Shown: piece by piece, positions 45,263-53,549 of the stretch | Layout: each line of letters starts with the position of its first letter | Numbering within the stretch: the first letter of the stretch is position 1 | Assembly (NCBI RefSeq): GCF_000746275.1 | Contig: NZ_JQKX01000013.1 | Location: forward strand, 1-64,000 | Reading direction: 5' to 3' | DNA length: 64,000 nucleotides | DNA from: Thermopetrobacter sp. TC1 | GTDB lineage: Bacteria > Pseudomonadota > Alphaproteobacteria > Rhizobiales > Aestuariivirgaceae | Translations under genes and position numbers: made by a program | The notes under the pieces: generated by a model | What the model saw: the letters and a program-made list of their open reading frames with translations, nothing else | Database searches by the model: none | What the model was told of the DNA's origin: nothing

Positions 45263-45904
45263 ATGACCACCGACAGACTGGCTGCCGTGCTTGCGGATAT
45301 TGATGCCGCCAATGCCGAGGATCCGCGCCGCGATGTGCTGAATGGCGAAGAGCTGCCCTTTGAGGTCGTCTATTCGCGGCGGATGCTTAAGCGCCTGGAG
45401 AAGATGTATCCGGATGCGCCGGATGTGCTGAAGATTGCGGCCTATGGCCAGCATGTGCGCCGGTTCGACATTCCGCGTTCGGACTTTCCGGAAGGACGGA
45501 AGGGCTACAATCAGTGGCGCAAGGCCTGTCGGGAGCATCATGCCAGGGTTCTGGGGGATATCATGCGCCGGCATGGCTATGCGCAAGAGGATATCGCCGA
45601 AGTGCAGAAGCTGGTGAAGAAGGAGCAATTGAAGAAGGACCGGCTCAGCCAGGCGCTGGAAAACGTCGTGGACGTTGTGTTCATCGAGCACTATCTGCAG
45701 CCGTTCATCGACAAGTATGCCCACTATGACGAGGACAAGCTGGTCGATATCGTGGCCAAGACGCTTCTGAAGATGTCGCCCAAGGGGCATGAGGCCGCTT
45801 TGGCGCTTGATCTGCCGGCTGAGCACCGCGCCCTGATCGAGAAGGCCATCGCCAAGGTGAGAGACCGGCTTGAGGCCATGGCCGATAAAGCGCTGGACTG
45901 GTAA
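45263..45904 (+). CDS. DUF4202 domain-containing protein
   Basis: 213 soluble residues. The full DUF4202 pattern is present: AAVLADIDAANAEDPR, ELPFEVVYSRRMLKRLEKMYPDA, AAYGQHVRRFDIPRSDFPEGRKGYNQWRKA, LVKKEQLKKDRLSQALENVVDVVFIEHYL and DIVAKTLLKMSPKGHEAAL. Several conserved His residues (GQHVRR, REHH, IEHYL) suggest a metal site, possibly HD-like, but the activity is unknown. The start at 45263 (MTTDRLAAVL) follows AGGGGAG. It sits between dsrP and dsrN in the sulfur-oxidation locus, so a link to that pathway is plausible. Confidence 0.85.
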   Translation: MTTDRLAAVLADIDAANAEDPRRDVLNGEELPFEVVYSRRMLKRLEKMYPDAPDVLKIAAYGQHVRRFDIPRSDFPEGRKGYNQWRKACREHHARVLGDIMRRHGYAQEDIAEVQKLVKKEQLKKDRLSQALENVVDVVFIEHYLQPFIDKYAHYDEDKLVDIVAKTLLKMSPKGHEAALALDLPAEHRALIEKAIAKVRDRLEAMADKALDW

Positions 45905-46168
45905 GACCAGCTTGCATCATGAACCATCCACCGCATCGCACCGTTCTGTGGGGTAACGGAAGCAGGGGCATGCCGGCCTTGATCGAACGGGCGCCTTGAT
46001 GCTTGAGTGAAACTGCCAGGGCCTGCCCGTCCTTTCGTTGCAGTATCTCCCGGAATGCGGTCTGTGCGCGCGCTGCATGGCGCGGGCGGTAAAAAGCGGG
46101 CTTTGCGGGAGAGTGCTGTTCAATGGGCTGTCCTGGCCCCTGGCCTGTATTGGCGCTGCCGGAGAGAC

Positions 46169-47599
46169 ATGAGCATGCAGCTTCCACGTCTGTTCATCGC
46201 CGCCGCACACAAGTCATCGGGAAAAACCACGGTGTCGCTGGGCCTTGCCGCCGCCTTGCGCGCCCGGGGGCGGCGGGTGCAGAGCTTCAAGAAGGGGCCG
46301 GATTATATCGATCCACTCTGGCACCGGCTGGCATCGGGCCGGCCCTGCTACAACCTGGACTTCAACACCCAGGAGCATGACGAAATTCTCGCGCTCTTCA
46401 TCCGCAAGGCGCAGCAGGCCGATATCAGCCTGATCGAGGCCAACAAGGGGCTGTTCGACGGCATTGATCTGAAGGGAGCGGATTCCAATGCGGCGCTGGC
46501 CGCGTTGCTTGAGGCGCCGGTGGTGCTGGTGATCGATACCGTGGGCATGACACGGGGTATTGCGCCCCTGCTCATCGGTTATGAAACCTTTGCCCGGCGC
46601 ATGTCCGAGCCGGTGCGGATTGCGGGCGTGATCCTCAATCGCGTCGGCGGGCCCCGGCATGAGGACAAGCTGCGGGCGGCGGTGGAGCATTATACGGACA
46701 TGCCGGTTCTGGGCGCGGTGCCGCGCGATCCGTCCATGGTGGTGCAAGAGCGGCATCTCGGCCTGACCACGCCGGGCGACATGGCGCGGCTGGAAGAGCA
46801 TCTGGCGGCCATTGGTGAGCGGATTGCCGGGCATGTTGCGCTTTCACAGATTGAGGATATAGCCACTGAAGCGGCCCCGCTGGCGCTCGGGGCACACGCC
46901 GAAACCGTGAGTGACCTCGAAGGCGGTGCGGCGTCTTCTCCTGGGTCAGCAGAACGCGTGCGCATCGCCATTGCGCAGGATGAGGCCTTCTGTTTCTACT
47001 ATCAGGATGATCTGGAGGCCTTTGCGCAAGAAGGGGCGGAGCTTGTGCCGTTCAGCCCCGTGCATGACAAACGGCTGCCGGAGGAGATTGACGGGCTTTT
47101 TCTGGGCGGCGGCTTTCCGGAAACGCACATGCATGCCCTGGCGGCCAACCGCAGCATGCGCGAAAGCATCCGTTGCGCCATTGATGCCGGGCTGCCGGCC
47201 TATGCCGAATGCGGCGGGCTGATGTATCTGGCGCGCGAGATTGTCTGGAAAGAGGCGCGGGCGGAGATGTGCGGTGTGCTGCCCGGGCGGGTGGTCATGC
47301 ATGAACGGCCGCAGGGGCGTGGCCTCATTCGCCTGCGGGCCACGGGCGATGCGCCCTGGTCTCCGATCTCGCCGGGAGAGACCCTGCGGGCGCACGAGTT
47401 TCATCACGCCGCTTATGAAGGCGCAAGGGATACTGCAGGTGCGCGCCACGCCTGGGCGGTTCTGCGCGGACACGGCACCGATGGGCGGCACGATGGCCTG
47501 ATCGTCAATAACCTGATCGCCGGATTTGCCCACCTGCGTCATACGCGGCAGTCGCCCTGGGTTTCGGCTTTCGTGCGCTTCATTCGCTCTCGCATCTAA
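46169..47599 (+). CDS. dsrN: DsrN, siroheme amidase (cobyrinate a,c-diamide synthase family)
   Basis: DsrN uses glutamine and ATP to amidate siroheme, giving the siro(heme)amide found in DsrAB. The N-terminal P-loop domain (LFIAAAHKSSGKTTVSLGLAAALRARG, SFKKGPDYIDPLWH, LIEANKGLFDGID) is followed by a class I glutamine amidotransferase domain with the catalytic Cys in AYAECGGLMYLAR and a His region in HEFHHAAYE. It is homologous to CobB, but the position after the dsr operon with no cobalamin genes nearby favours DsrN. The start at 46169 follows GGAG; upstream in-frame codons lack a ribosome-binding site. 476 residues. Confidence 0.93.
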   Translation: MSMQLPRLFIAAAHKSSGKTTVSLGLAAALRARGRRVQSFKKGPDYIDPLWHRLASGRPCYNLDFNTQEHDEILALFIRKAQQADISLIEANKGLFDGIDLKGADSNAALAALLEAPVVLVIDTVGMTRGIAPLLIGYETFARRMSEPVRIAGVILNRVGGPRHEDKLRAAVEHYTDMPVLGAVPRDPSMVVQERHLGLTTPGDMARLEEHLAAIGERIAGHVALSQIEDIATEAAPLALGAHAETVSDLEGGAASSPGSAERVRIAIAQDEAFCFYYQDDLEAFAQEGAELVPFSPVHDKRLPEEIDGLFLGGGFPETHMHALAANRSMRESIRCAIDAGLPAYAECGGLMYLAREIVWKEARAEMCGVLPGRVVMHERPQGRGLIRLRATGDAPWSPISPGETLRAHEFHHAAYEGARDTAGARHAWAVLRGHGTDGRHDGLIVNNLIAGFAHLRHTRQSPWVSAFVRFIRSRI

Positions 47600-47747
47600 C
47601 TTCCCACCGCCCTTGCAAGGTCGGCTACATTGCCGAAAAAAGGTGGTATGTGCGATCATGTTGAGGCTTGACGTGGGTGAGCGACCGGGAGTAGTGAGTT
47701 ATTCATAACCTCTTTATCATGCATCCATTCCGGCTTCTCGTCCGTCC

Positions 47748-48233
47748 ATGAAAACCGCGTCCATATCCGGTTTGTGCTGTCTCGGGTTTGCAATCATTTT
47801 CCTTCTGATAGCGGGGGCGGCGCTCTTTTTCCTGATTCGCGGACAGGTTCAGACGGCCGATGACGGGCGTGTGTCCATCCTGCTGGCGCCTAAGGAGCGC
47901 AATCTTGTGCTTGGCGAGATGCGCGGCTTTCTCGAGGCGGTTCAGACCATGACCGAAAGCATGAGCGCGGGCGACATGAAAACGGCGGCGGAGGCCGCGC
48001 GCAAGGTGGGGCGCGTGGATCTGAAGGATCTGCCGCCTTCTCTTGTTCTCAAGCTCCCGGCAGAGGTGAAGGCGCTTGGGCTTGACACCCATCGTGCTTT
48101 TGCCCAACTGGCGCGGGATATCGACAACGGGCTATCGAAAGAAAAAGCCTTTGCCCGTCTGGGTGAAATCCTCAACAATTGCACGACATGCCATGCCGGT
48201 TACCGGCTGGATCCACAGATCAGGGGGCAATGA
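47748..48233 (+). CDS. membrane-anchored class II-like c-type cytochrome
   Basis: 161 residues. One N-terminal membrane helix (GFAIIFLLIAGAALFFLI) probably anchors the protein. A helical domain follows with a single heme site CTTCH close to the C-terminus (LNNCTTCHAGYRL). A C-terminal CXXCH in a four-helix domain is the hallmark of class II cytochromes (cytochrome c' and c-556). It may carry electrons for sulfur oxidation; this is inferred from position between dsrN and a TetR gene, which starts three bases after its stop and is probably co-transcribed. Confidence 0.75.
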   Translation: MKTASISGLCCLGFAIIFLLIAGAALFFLIRGQVQTADDGRVSILLAPKERNLVLGEMRGFLEAVQTMTESMSAGDMKTAAEAARKVGRVDLKDLPPSLVLKLPAEVKALGLDTHRAFAQLARDIDNGLSKEKAFARLGEILNNCTTCHAGYRLDPQIRGQ

Positions 48234-48236
48234 TCG

Positions 48237-48851
48237 ATGCGTGTTCGCAAAACGGCAGAAGTAAGACGTCAGGAAATTATCGAGACCACGCTGCGCCTTG
48301 CCGACGAGGTGGGGCCGGATCGCTTAACAACCGAGATGATCGCCCGTGAGGTGGGCCTCTCCCAGCCCGGCATCTTCCGCCATTTTCCCAAGAAGGAGAA
48401 TATCTGGGAGGCGGTGGCGCTGGTCCTTTCCGAGAGGATGCGCAAAATCTGGGAAGAGGCGAAGGAAGGCGAGGAAAGACCGCCGCTTGAGCGCCTGCGG
48501 GAGCTGGTGCGCCGTCACCTGCAGCTGATTGAACAGACGCCGGCACTGCCCGCCATTCTGTTTTCCCGCGAGATGCATCTGGAGAACGAGGCGCTGCGCA
48601 AGGCCTTTTTCGGCACCATGCAGAAGTTTCACGAGCATCTCACGGAGCTGCTTTCCAAGGCCAAGGAAAGGGGCGAGCTGCGGCCTGATCTGGACGTGGA
48701 TGATGCCGGTTATCTCATCATCGCCATCATCCAGTCCTTGGCGCTGCGCTGGAGCCTTTCGGGGCGGTCGATGGATCTGGTGAAAACGGGCGAACGCCTG
48801 CTGAAGACCCAGTTTGCGGGCTTTACCTGCCAGGTGGCGGAGAAGGGTTGA
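48237..48851 (+). CDS. TetR-family transcriptional regulator
   Basis: 204 residues. The N-terminal helix-turn-helix (RRQEIIETTLRLADEVGPDRLTTEMIAREVGLSQPGIFRHFPKKENIWEAV) is typical of TetR/AcrR proteins. The C-terminal helical ligand domain is not recognisable as a particular subgroup. It follows the cytochrome gene after three bases, so regulator and cytochrome probably share a transcript. It is the only transcription factor encoded beside the dsr locus in this window, so it is a candidate dsr regulator. A TetR dimer could use a palindrome such as that at the dsrA promoter, but there is no direct evidence. Confidence 0.88.
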   Translation: MRVRKTAEVRRQEIIETTLRLADEVGPDRLTTEMIAREVGLSQPGIFRHFPKKENIWEAVALVLSERMRKIWEEAKEGEERPPLERLRELVRRHLQLIEQTPALPAILFSREMHLENEALRKAFFGTMQKFHEHLTELLSKAKERGELRPDLDVDDAGYLIIAIIQSLALRWSLSGRSMDLVKTGERLLKTQFAGFTCQVAEKG

Positions 48852-49091
48852 TCTCCTCTCAGGCAGCACGCACCTGAACTTTCTTTGAAGAAGATGGTGA
48901 AAGGCGGAAAAGGGATGCCGCCTTTCTCGTTCCTTGCTCGTTTTCGTCATGTGGAAGGGGGCAATGGAACTTGATCACAGGCGAACGGTGCGCTTCGGTG
49001 CAGAAAGGGCGCGTGAACCGGGGAACGGCAAAAGCGTGGATAAAGCCGTTTTCAAAAACACATCACGGATGCCAAAAAGGATACGACGGCC

Positions 49092-49484
49092 ATGAAGAAG
49101 ATCATGCTGCAGGAGACCTATCCGGTCTTTCTCATGGAGGTGAACAAGGATGAGACCACCTTTACCTCCGTTGACGAGATCATCGACTTTCTGCGCCAGA
49201 AGGCGGAGGAACATCCGAAGGTGACCTATATCGCCACTTTCGATCATCTCGCCCATACGAAGTCGATCGGTGGTGAGATCGACGATGCCATTCGCGAGGC
49301 CAAGGAGGCAATCTTCTGCTTCGGCACCAAGCTGCCGGGGCCGGCGGTGTTGGCGGTGCGGCCACGGGCCATTGGCGTTGCCGACCTGGGCGAGAAATTC
49401 GTGCTCACCTTCATGGAAGCGCCCATGCCTGTTGCCAATGATGCCATGACGGAATGGGTGCAGGCGGTGCGTAACAAGGCGTGA
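49092..49484 (+). CDS. conserved-looking hypothetical protein (possibly DUF6858)
   Basis: 130 soluble residues, starting MKKIMLQETYPVFLMEVNKDETTF, with TYIATFDHLAHTKSIGGEID, EAIFCFGTKLPGPAVLAVRPRAIGVAD and FMEAPMPVANDAMTEWV. It has a single Cys in FCFGTKL. I think it resembles a small family seen in sulfur-oxidising bacteria (DUF6858) but cannot confirm this. The gene stands alone, downstream of the TetR gene, and is followed by a clear terminator, so it is likely a single-gene transcript. Confidence 0.6.
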   Translation: MKKIMLQETYPVFLMEVNKDETTFTSVDEIIDFLRQKAEEHPKVTYIATFDHLAHTKSIGGEIDDAIREAKEAIFCFGTKLPGPAVLAVRPRAIGVADLGEKFVLTFMEAPMPVANDAMTEWVQAVRNKA

Positions 49485-49520
49485 TCGCTGTTTGCTATCC
49501 CAGAGCAAGGATTCCCAGCG

Positions 49521-49555
49521 GGCCGCATTCTTTCATAGGATGCGGCCGTTTTTTC
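49521..49555 (+). terminator. rho-independent terminator after the 49092 gene
   Basis: GGCCGCAT (49521-49528) pairs with ATGCGGCC (49540-49547) around an 11-base loop, followed by GTTTTTTC. It lies 37 bases after the stop codon. The rest of the spacer to 49793 (AT-rich around 49600-49750) contains no gene and probably holds the promoter of the outer membrane protein gene. Confidence 0.88.
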
Positions 49556-49793
49556 ATGCGTGTTTTCCGCCAGAATCACCTCCTGCAGGAGACATTTTCA
49601 GAAATGAACGAAAAATGGTTTTTGGGTTGTCGTTCGCTTGATGGCCTGATGCACATTGACACAGGTTTTCCGTTTTGTTCCGGGTTGCATGCGTCCTTGC
49701 CATGCAATTGCCACGATTGATTTAAGGAATCGTCAAACATCGCTGCTAGGCTTTGTCATGAGGCGGATACCGCAATGACAAGGAGGTGGATCC

Positions 49794-50354
49794 ATGAAAC
49801 GATTCCGCAATGCCCTTCTGGGGGCGGGGCTGTTGGCGGCTGCGACGGCTCCGGCTCTGGCGGCCGATTATTATGACAGCGGCACGACTCCGACGGCGGC
49901 CACGGGGCTTTACGTGCAGCTTGATCTGGGCGGTTCGCTTCTGCGCTGGGACGGGCTGCGGGATGATGAGGCCTTCACCATCGACGGCGGCCTTGGCTAT
50001 CGCTTCAATCCCTATATGCGTGCCGATGTCCTGTTCAATTACGCCGGAAAATATGACATCGGCGGCGGCACCGATCTCTCCGCCAGCTCGGTGATGGGCA
50101 ATCTCTATTTCGATCTGCCGATTGAGGGGCTGCCCTTCAAGCCCTATCTTGGCGCCGGTCTTGGATACGGCTGGGCGACGCGCAGCCCCGGAGATGACGA
50201 TGGTGGCCTGGCCGTGGCGTTCAAGGCGGGCCTGAACTGGACGCTCACTCCCAATCTCGAGCTGGATACGGGCTATCGCTTCCGTGACATTATGGTGGAC
50301 GGCCCCAACGTGACCGAACACCAGTTCCTCGTGGGCTTGCGTTACAGCTTCTGA
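49794..50354 (+). CDS. outer membrane beta-barrel protein (OmpA/OmpW-like small barrel)
   Basis: 186 residues. A signal peptide (ALLGAGLLAAATAPALAADYY) is followed by alternating beta-strand patterns typical of eight-stranded barrels: GLYVQLDLGGSLLRWDG, FTIDGGLGYRFNPYMRADVLFNY, FKPYLGAGLGYGWATRSPGDD and FKAGLNWTLTPNLELDTGYRF. It ends in an aromatic residue (LRYSF), the usual insertion signal. AAGGAGGTGG precedes the ATG at 49794. The exact subfamily is not clear. A terminator follows. Confidence 0.85.
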   Translation: MKRFRNALLGAGLLAAATAPALAADYYDSGTTPTAATGLYVQLDLGGSLLRWDGLRDDEAFTIDGGLGYRFNPYMRADVLFNYAGKYDIGGGTDLSASSVMGNLYFDLPIEGLPFKPYLGAGLGYGWATRSPGDDDGGLAVAFKAGLNWTLTPNLELDTGYRFRDIMVDGPNVTEHQFLVGLRYSF

Positions 50355-50393
50355 GCCATCTTGTGATGGGTTGACCGCTAAGACCGCAAAGCC

Positions 50394-50423
50394 GGGCGGG
50401 AGAAACCTTCTCCCGCCCTTTTT
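50394..50423 (+). terminator. rho-independent terminator after the outer membrane protein gene
   Basis: GGGCGGGAG (50394-50402) pairs with CTCCCGCCC (50410-50418), with a seven-base loop and a following TTTTTG. It lies 40 bases after the stop codon. Confidence 0.88.
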
Positions 50424-50516
50424 GTGTGATCTTTTCCTTGTCAGCAAAGGCGAAGCATGTATTCAATCGCGCAAAACCCGGCTTGAGCAGCAGCACGATG
50501 GCGAGGAGGAACGATC

Positions 50517-50882
50517 ATGGCGAAGCTTGTTTTCATTTCCACCCATGGCGCCGATGACGTGGAGCGGGCCTCTCTGCCCTGGGCTCTTGCAACGGCCTCT
50601 TTAGCGGCGGGGCATGAGGTGCACATGTATCTGCAGGGGCCGGCGGTGGAGCTGCTGAAGAAGGATGGCAATGCCGATTCGTTGCAGCATGAGCCCTTTC
50701 CCTCGCTGGGCGAGCTGATCTCGCTGTTTCTGGAGGCGGAAGGGCATCTCTACGGCTGTGCGCCCTGCTTGCAGTCGCGCTCGCTGAAGCAGGAGGATCT
50801 GCTGGATGGCGTGCAGATCGTGGGCGGTGCGGCGATGGTGGACCAATGCCTGACGGCGGACAAGGTGTTCACCTATGCCTGA
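50517..50882 (+). CDS. stand-alone DsrE-family protein
   Basis: 121 residues with the DsrE/DsrF-like fold pattern: AKLVFISTHGADDVERASLPWALATASLAAGHEVHMYLQGPAVELL. Cysteines at positions 81, 84 (YGCAPCLQS) and 111 (VDQCL) give a CxxC-like arrangement. These differ from the single active Cys of the dsrE gene at 36154, so it is a separate, perhaps sulfur-carrying, protein. DsrE-family proteins act as sulfur carriers or transferases. AGGAGG-like sequence (GAGGAAC) precedes the ATG. The gene stands alone. Confidence 0.8.
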   Translation: MAKLVFISTHGADDVERASLPWALATASLAAGHEVHMYLQGPAVELLKKDGNADSLQHEPFPSLGELISLFLEAEGHLYGCAPCLQSRSLKQEDLLDGVQIVGGAAMVDQCLTADKVFTYA

Positions 50883-50959
50883 TCCGTTTTATGCGGGCGA
50901 AAATCGCGTTTGCTGATACATGAGAATGAATGCATCTACGGCCGCTTGAGAAAAGGGCG

Positions 50960-51097
50960 CACACTACATGACACAACGTTGCCGCCTTTCTCGTCACCCC
51001 GTAGATCAGCCTTAGGTCTCGTGCTGCAAGCGCATGCGATTGTGGCCCGAGATACCGGCTGATCTACGGTATGACGAAATAAGTGTCGTGTAGTGTG
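50960..51097. repeat. palindromic repeat family A, copy 2 (most complete)
   Basis: A nested palindrome. The outer arms are CACACTACATGACAC (50960-50974) and GTGTCGTGTAGTGTG (51083-51097), 14 of 15 complementary. The inner arms are CCGTAGATCAGCC (from 50999) and GGCTGATCTACGG (to 51069). Related sequences occur at 29550, 53550 and 56465, all intergenic. There is no coding content. The surrounding 50883-51207 gap also contains the ctrA terminator. Confidence 0.7.
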
Positions 51098-51155
51098 AAA
51101 AGGGTAGCCTTTTTGCCTTTGATGGCAGGATACATGAGCCGAATCTGCCAAAACG

Positions 51156-51184
51156 AAACGGGCCGGATTCTATCCGGCCCGTTT
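51156..51184 (-). terminator. terminator downstream of ctrA
   Basis: AAACGGGCCGGA (51156-51167) and TCCGGCCCGTTT (51173-51184) form a 12-base stem with a five-base loop. Read on the minus strand it is followed by CGTTTTGG. It lies 24 bases beyond the ctrA stop and may work in both directions. Confidence 0.75.
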
Positions 51185-51207
51185 GCCGTTCAAGGAATTT
51201 CTGCTGA

Positions 51208-51957
51208 TCAGGCGCTGGCCTTTTTCTTGCTCTTCTTCTTTTTGCCGCTGTCGGCGTTATCGTTGCTGGGCGGCACATTGGTGGGATCATCGCGCAGCAC
51301 ATAGCCGCGGCCCCAGACGGTCTCGATATAGTCCTTGCCGCCGGTGGCCTGCTTGAGCTTCTTGCGCAGCTTGCAGATGAAAACGTCGATGATCTTCAGC
51401 TCCGGCTCGTCCATGCCGCCATAGAGATGGTTGAGGAACATCTCCTTGGTCAGCGTCGTGCCCTTGCGCAGGGAGAGCAGCTCCAGCATCTGGTATTCCT
51501 TGCCGGTCAGGTGCACGCGCTGGCCGTTGACCTCCACGGTCTTGGTATCGAGGTTCACCTCGATCTCACCGGTCCTGATGATGGACTGGGCATGCCCCTT
51601 GGAGCGGCGGACGATGGCCTGGATGCGGGCAATGAGCTCATCCTTGTGGAAGGGCTTGGTCATGTAATCATCCGCCCCATAGCCCAGGCCCTGAACCTTG
51701 TGTTCGATGTCGCCCATGCCGGAAAGAATGAGCACGGGCGTGTCCACCTTGCTGACACGCAGCGTCTTCAGAACGTCATAGCCGCTCATGTCAGGCAGGT
51801 TCAGGTCCAGGAGGATGATGTCATAGTCATAGAGCTTGCCCAGATCCACGCCCTCTTCGCCAAGGTCCGTGGTATAAACGTTAAAGCCCTCTGATTTGAG
51901 CATCAGCTCTATGCTCTGGGCCGTCGCCGGATCGTCTTCGATAAGCAGAACACGCAT
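51208..51957 (-). CDS. ctrA: cell-cycle response regulator CtrA
   Basis: CtrA is the master response regulator of many alphaproteobacteria (flagella, division, replication timing). The receiver starts [24 protein letters not shown], with the phosphorylated Asp in [15 protein letters not shown] and the switch region [15 protein letters not shown]. The DNA-binding domain ([54 protein letters not shown]) is diagnostic for CtrA. The C-terminal Lys-rich tail ([11 protein letters not shown]) is longer than in the Caulobacter protein. The start at 51957 follows GGAGGGAAGGGG. 249 residues. Confidence 0.97.
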   Translation of the reverse strand: MRVLLIEDDPATAQSIELMLKSEGFNVYTTDLGEEGVDLGKLYDYDIILLDLNLPDMSGYDVLKTLRVSKVDTPVLILSGMGDIEHKVQGLGYGADDYMTKPFHKDELIARIQAIVRRSKGHAQSIIRTGEIEVNLDTKTVEVNGQRVHLTGKEYQMLELLSLRKGTTLTKEMFLNHLYGGMDEPELKIIDVFICKLRKKLKQATGGKDYIETVWGRGYVLRDDPTNVPPSNDNADSGKKKKSKKKASA

Positions 51958-52515
51958 CTGAATTCCCCTTCCCTCCAGCCGGATCGCCCTGGGCGTCAGC
52001 CGGAGCACAGTCTGCCTTCTACCCAAACGTTTCAAATCCCGTCTCGCCCCCGGCCTGACGACGGGAATTCCGTCATTCAGGGGCTAACCGCCCGTTAAGA
52101 TAAACGGGATTGGTTAATCAAAACCTAAACGCCACTGCTGACCCGAAACTGGACGGAAACCACACCCCTTAACGCGATGCACTCACATGACGGGGCGATT
52201 GCCTTGCGTATTTCGATTGATCCACGGCCAAAAGGCCAAGCCCCTTACAAATCATGAAAAAACGCGTTTTTGCGCGCAGATTCGCCCGCCGTTTACCACA
52301 CCTTAAACGCATGCTGGCACCATGGGAACAGGCAAGGAGGCGTCCGCCCGCGCCAGCGAATGCTAGATGATTCGGGCGTCCTGGCAAAGCGCCGACGTCT
52401 TCTGCCGGGTCTTGAGAAAGTTCAGCAGGACAAGGCGGCGATGCTGCGTTCGGGGGCATGGGCATCGTCTTGCCGGGTGAGTGAGAGTGGTATTGCGTAA
52501 ACAAAAGAGGGCAGC
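51958..52515. other. divergent spacer between ctrA and fliJ
   Basis: This 558-base region should hold the ctrA promoters. Several TTAA-type half sites are present (for example in CCGTTAAG near 52094, GGTTAATC near 52113 and CCTTAACG near 52168). One near-match to the CtrA box TTAA-N7-TTAA occurs as TTTA-CCACACC-TTAA (52292-52306), on the fliJ side. No gene was seen. Confidence 0.4.
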
Positions 52516-52908
52516 ATGCGTCCCAAGGACTGGCAGGCGAGACTGAGGCTGCATCGGTTCCGTGTGGAGGAAGCGCGGCGGCAGGTTGCCGAGATCGAGC
52601 TGATGATCAGCGAGTTCTCGCGCAAGAAAGACGAACTGGACGAGTGCATCCGCTACGAGGAGGAGCGCTGCGGCATCACCGATCCCAAGCATGTGCAGTA
52701 TCCGCCTGCGGCGCTGGACATGCGCCGGCGGCGCGACAACCTGGTGCGCTCCATTGACGATCTGAAGGAGCAGCTGAAGGTGGCCGTGGAGCGGGCGGAA
52801 GAGGCCGAGCGCGAGCTTGAGCGTGTGGAGATGCTCAGCGAGAAGGCGGGCGAGGCGCCGGTGATTGCGGGGCGCGGCGGCCGTGCGCAGGTGGGAAGCC
52901 GCGTCTGA
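52516..52908 (+). CDS. fliJ: FliJ-like flagellar export chaperone
   Basis: 130 residues, almost entirely charged coiled-coil (RLHRFRVEEARRQVAEIELMISEFSRKKDELDECIRYEEERCG and a second heptad stretch ending in ELERVEMLSEKAGEAP). FliJ is a soluble component of the flagellar type III export apparatus that acts with the FliI ATPase. The identification rests on composition, size and position between ctrA and sciP, where fliI/fliJ genes lie in relatives. fliI is not in the window. A hairpin (GGCCCGGGTCC/GGATCCGGGCC, 52965-52992) follows and may terminate transcription. Confidence 0.72.
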   Translation: MRPKDWQARLRLHRFRVEEARRQVAEIELMISEFSRKKDELDECIRYEEERCGITDPKHVQYPPAALDMRRRRDNLVRSIDDLKEQLKVAVERAEEAERELERVEMLSEKAGEAPVIAGRGGRAQVGSRV

Positions 52909-53067
52909 GCCCTCTTAAAGCTCCATACTTCTTTCTCTGCAAATTCCTTGCTGGCAGATGCCGGGGCCCGGGTCCGAGAAGGGATCCGGGCCTTCGTGTT
53001 CCAGGGCAGATTGTCAAAGCTCTCTCTTGCCCCCATATGGTCGGACTGATGGCTGGCGGGCAGGGAT

Positions 53068-53102
53068 AAAAACACGCCCCGGCAGGAAGCACCGGGGCGT
53101 GT
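53068..53102 (-). terminator. terminator downstream of sciP
   Basis: ACACGCCCCGG (53072-53082) and CCGGGGCGTGT (53092-53102) form an 11-base stem with a nine-base loop. Read on the minus strand it is followed by TTTTTATCC, a good rho-independent terminator for sciP. It may also stop fliJ transcription on the other strand. Confidence 0.85.
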
Positions 53103-53137
53103 CTTTAAGTGAAGGGGCTCCTGTTCCTCGGTGAGGG

Positions 53138-53413
53138 TCAGGAGCGATATTCCTTCAGCTTTGTTGTGCGCAGGCCCTTGAGGCCATATTTATCAATGGA
53201 GCGCTGCCAGCTGAGGTATTCCTCAACCGTCAAGGCATAGCGCTTGCAGGCCTCTTCGAGAGACAGCAGGCCGCCACGCACCGCCGCCACCACTTCCGCC
53301 TTGCGGCGCACAACCCAACGCTTGGTGCCGGGCGGTGGCAGATCGGCAATGGTGAGAGGGCTGCCGTCCGGGCCGATGACGAATTTCACTCGGGAACGCA
53401 ACTGACCAGTCAT
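53138..53413 (-). CDS. sciP: CtrA inhibitor SciP (DUF1153)
   Basis: SciP binds CtrA and blocks its activation of target promoters. The 91 residues match the family closely: FVIGPDGSPLTIADLPPPGTKRWVVRRKAEVVAAVRGGLLSLEEACKRYALTVEEYLSWQRSIDKYGLKGLRTTKLKEYR. The protein is a helix-turn-helix domain of the Trp-repressor type. Its position close to ctrA, with fliJ between them, reflects the shared control of flagellar and cell-cycle genes. Confidence 0.95.
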   Translation of the reverse strand: MTGQLRSRVKFVIGPDGSPLTIADLPPPGTKRWVVRRKAEVVAAVRGGLLSLEEACKRYALTVEEYLSWQRSIDKYGLKGLRTTKLKEYRS

Positions 53414-53549
53414 TACGCCAATACGCCTTCTTGAAGGTTACGCCACTTACTGACTCCTGTCTTGCAAGCTAGCCCTGCGGATTTAAAAAAGGTCTAAGTC
53501 AATGCAAACAAATTCCTAATCAAGCGTCTCGCCTATGGGAAACCGGCAC

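Noticed and set aside
46169-47599. CobB for cobalamin synthesis
   Set aside because: The enzyme family is shared, but the gene follows the dsr operon and no cobalamin biosynthesis genes are nearby, so DsrN is favoured. Sequence alone cannot fully exclude CobB.
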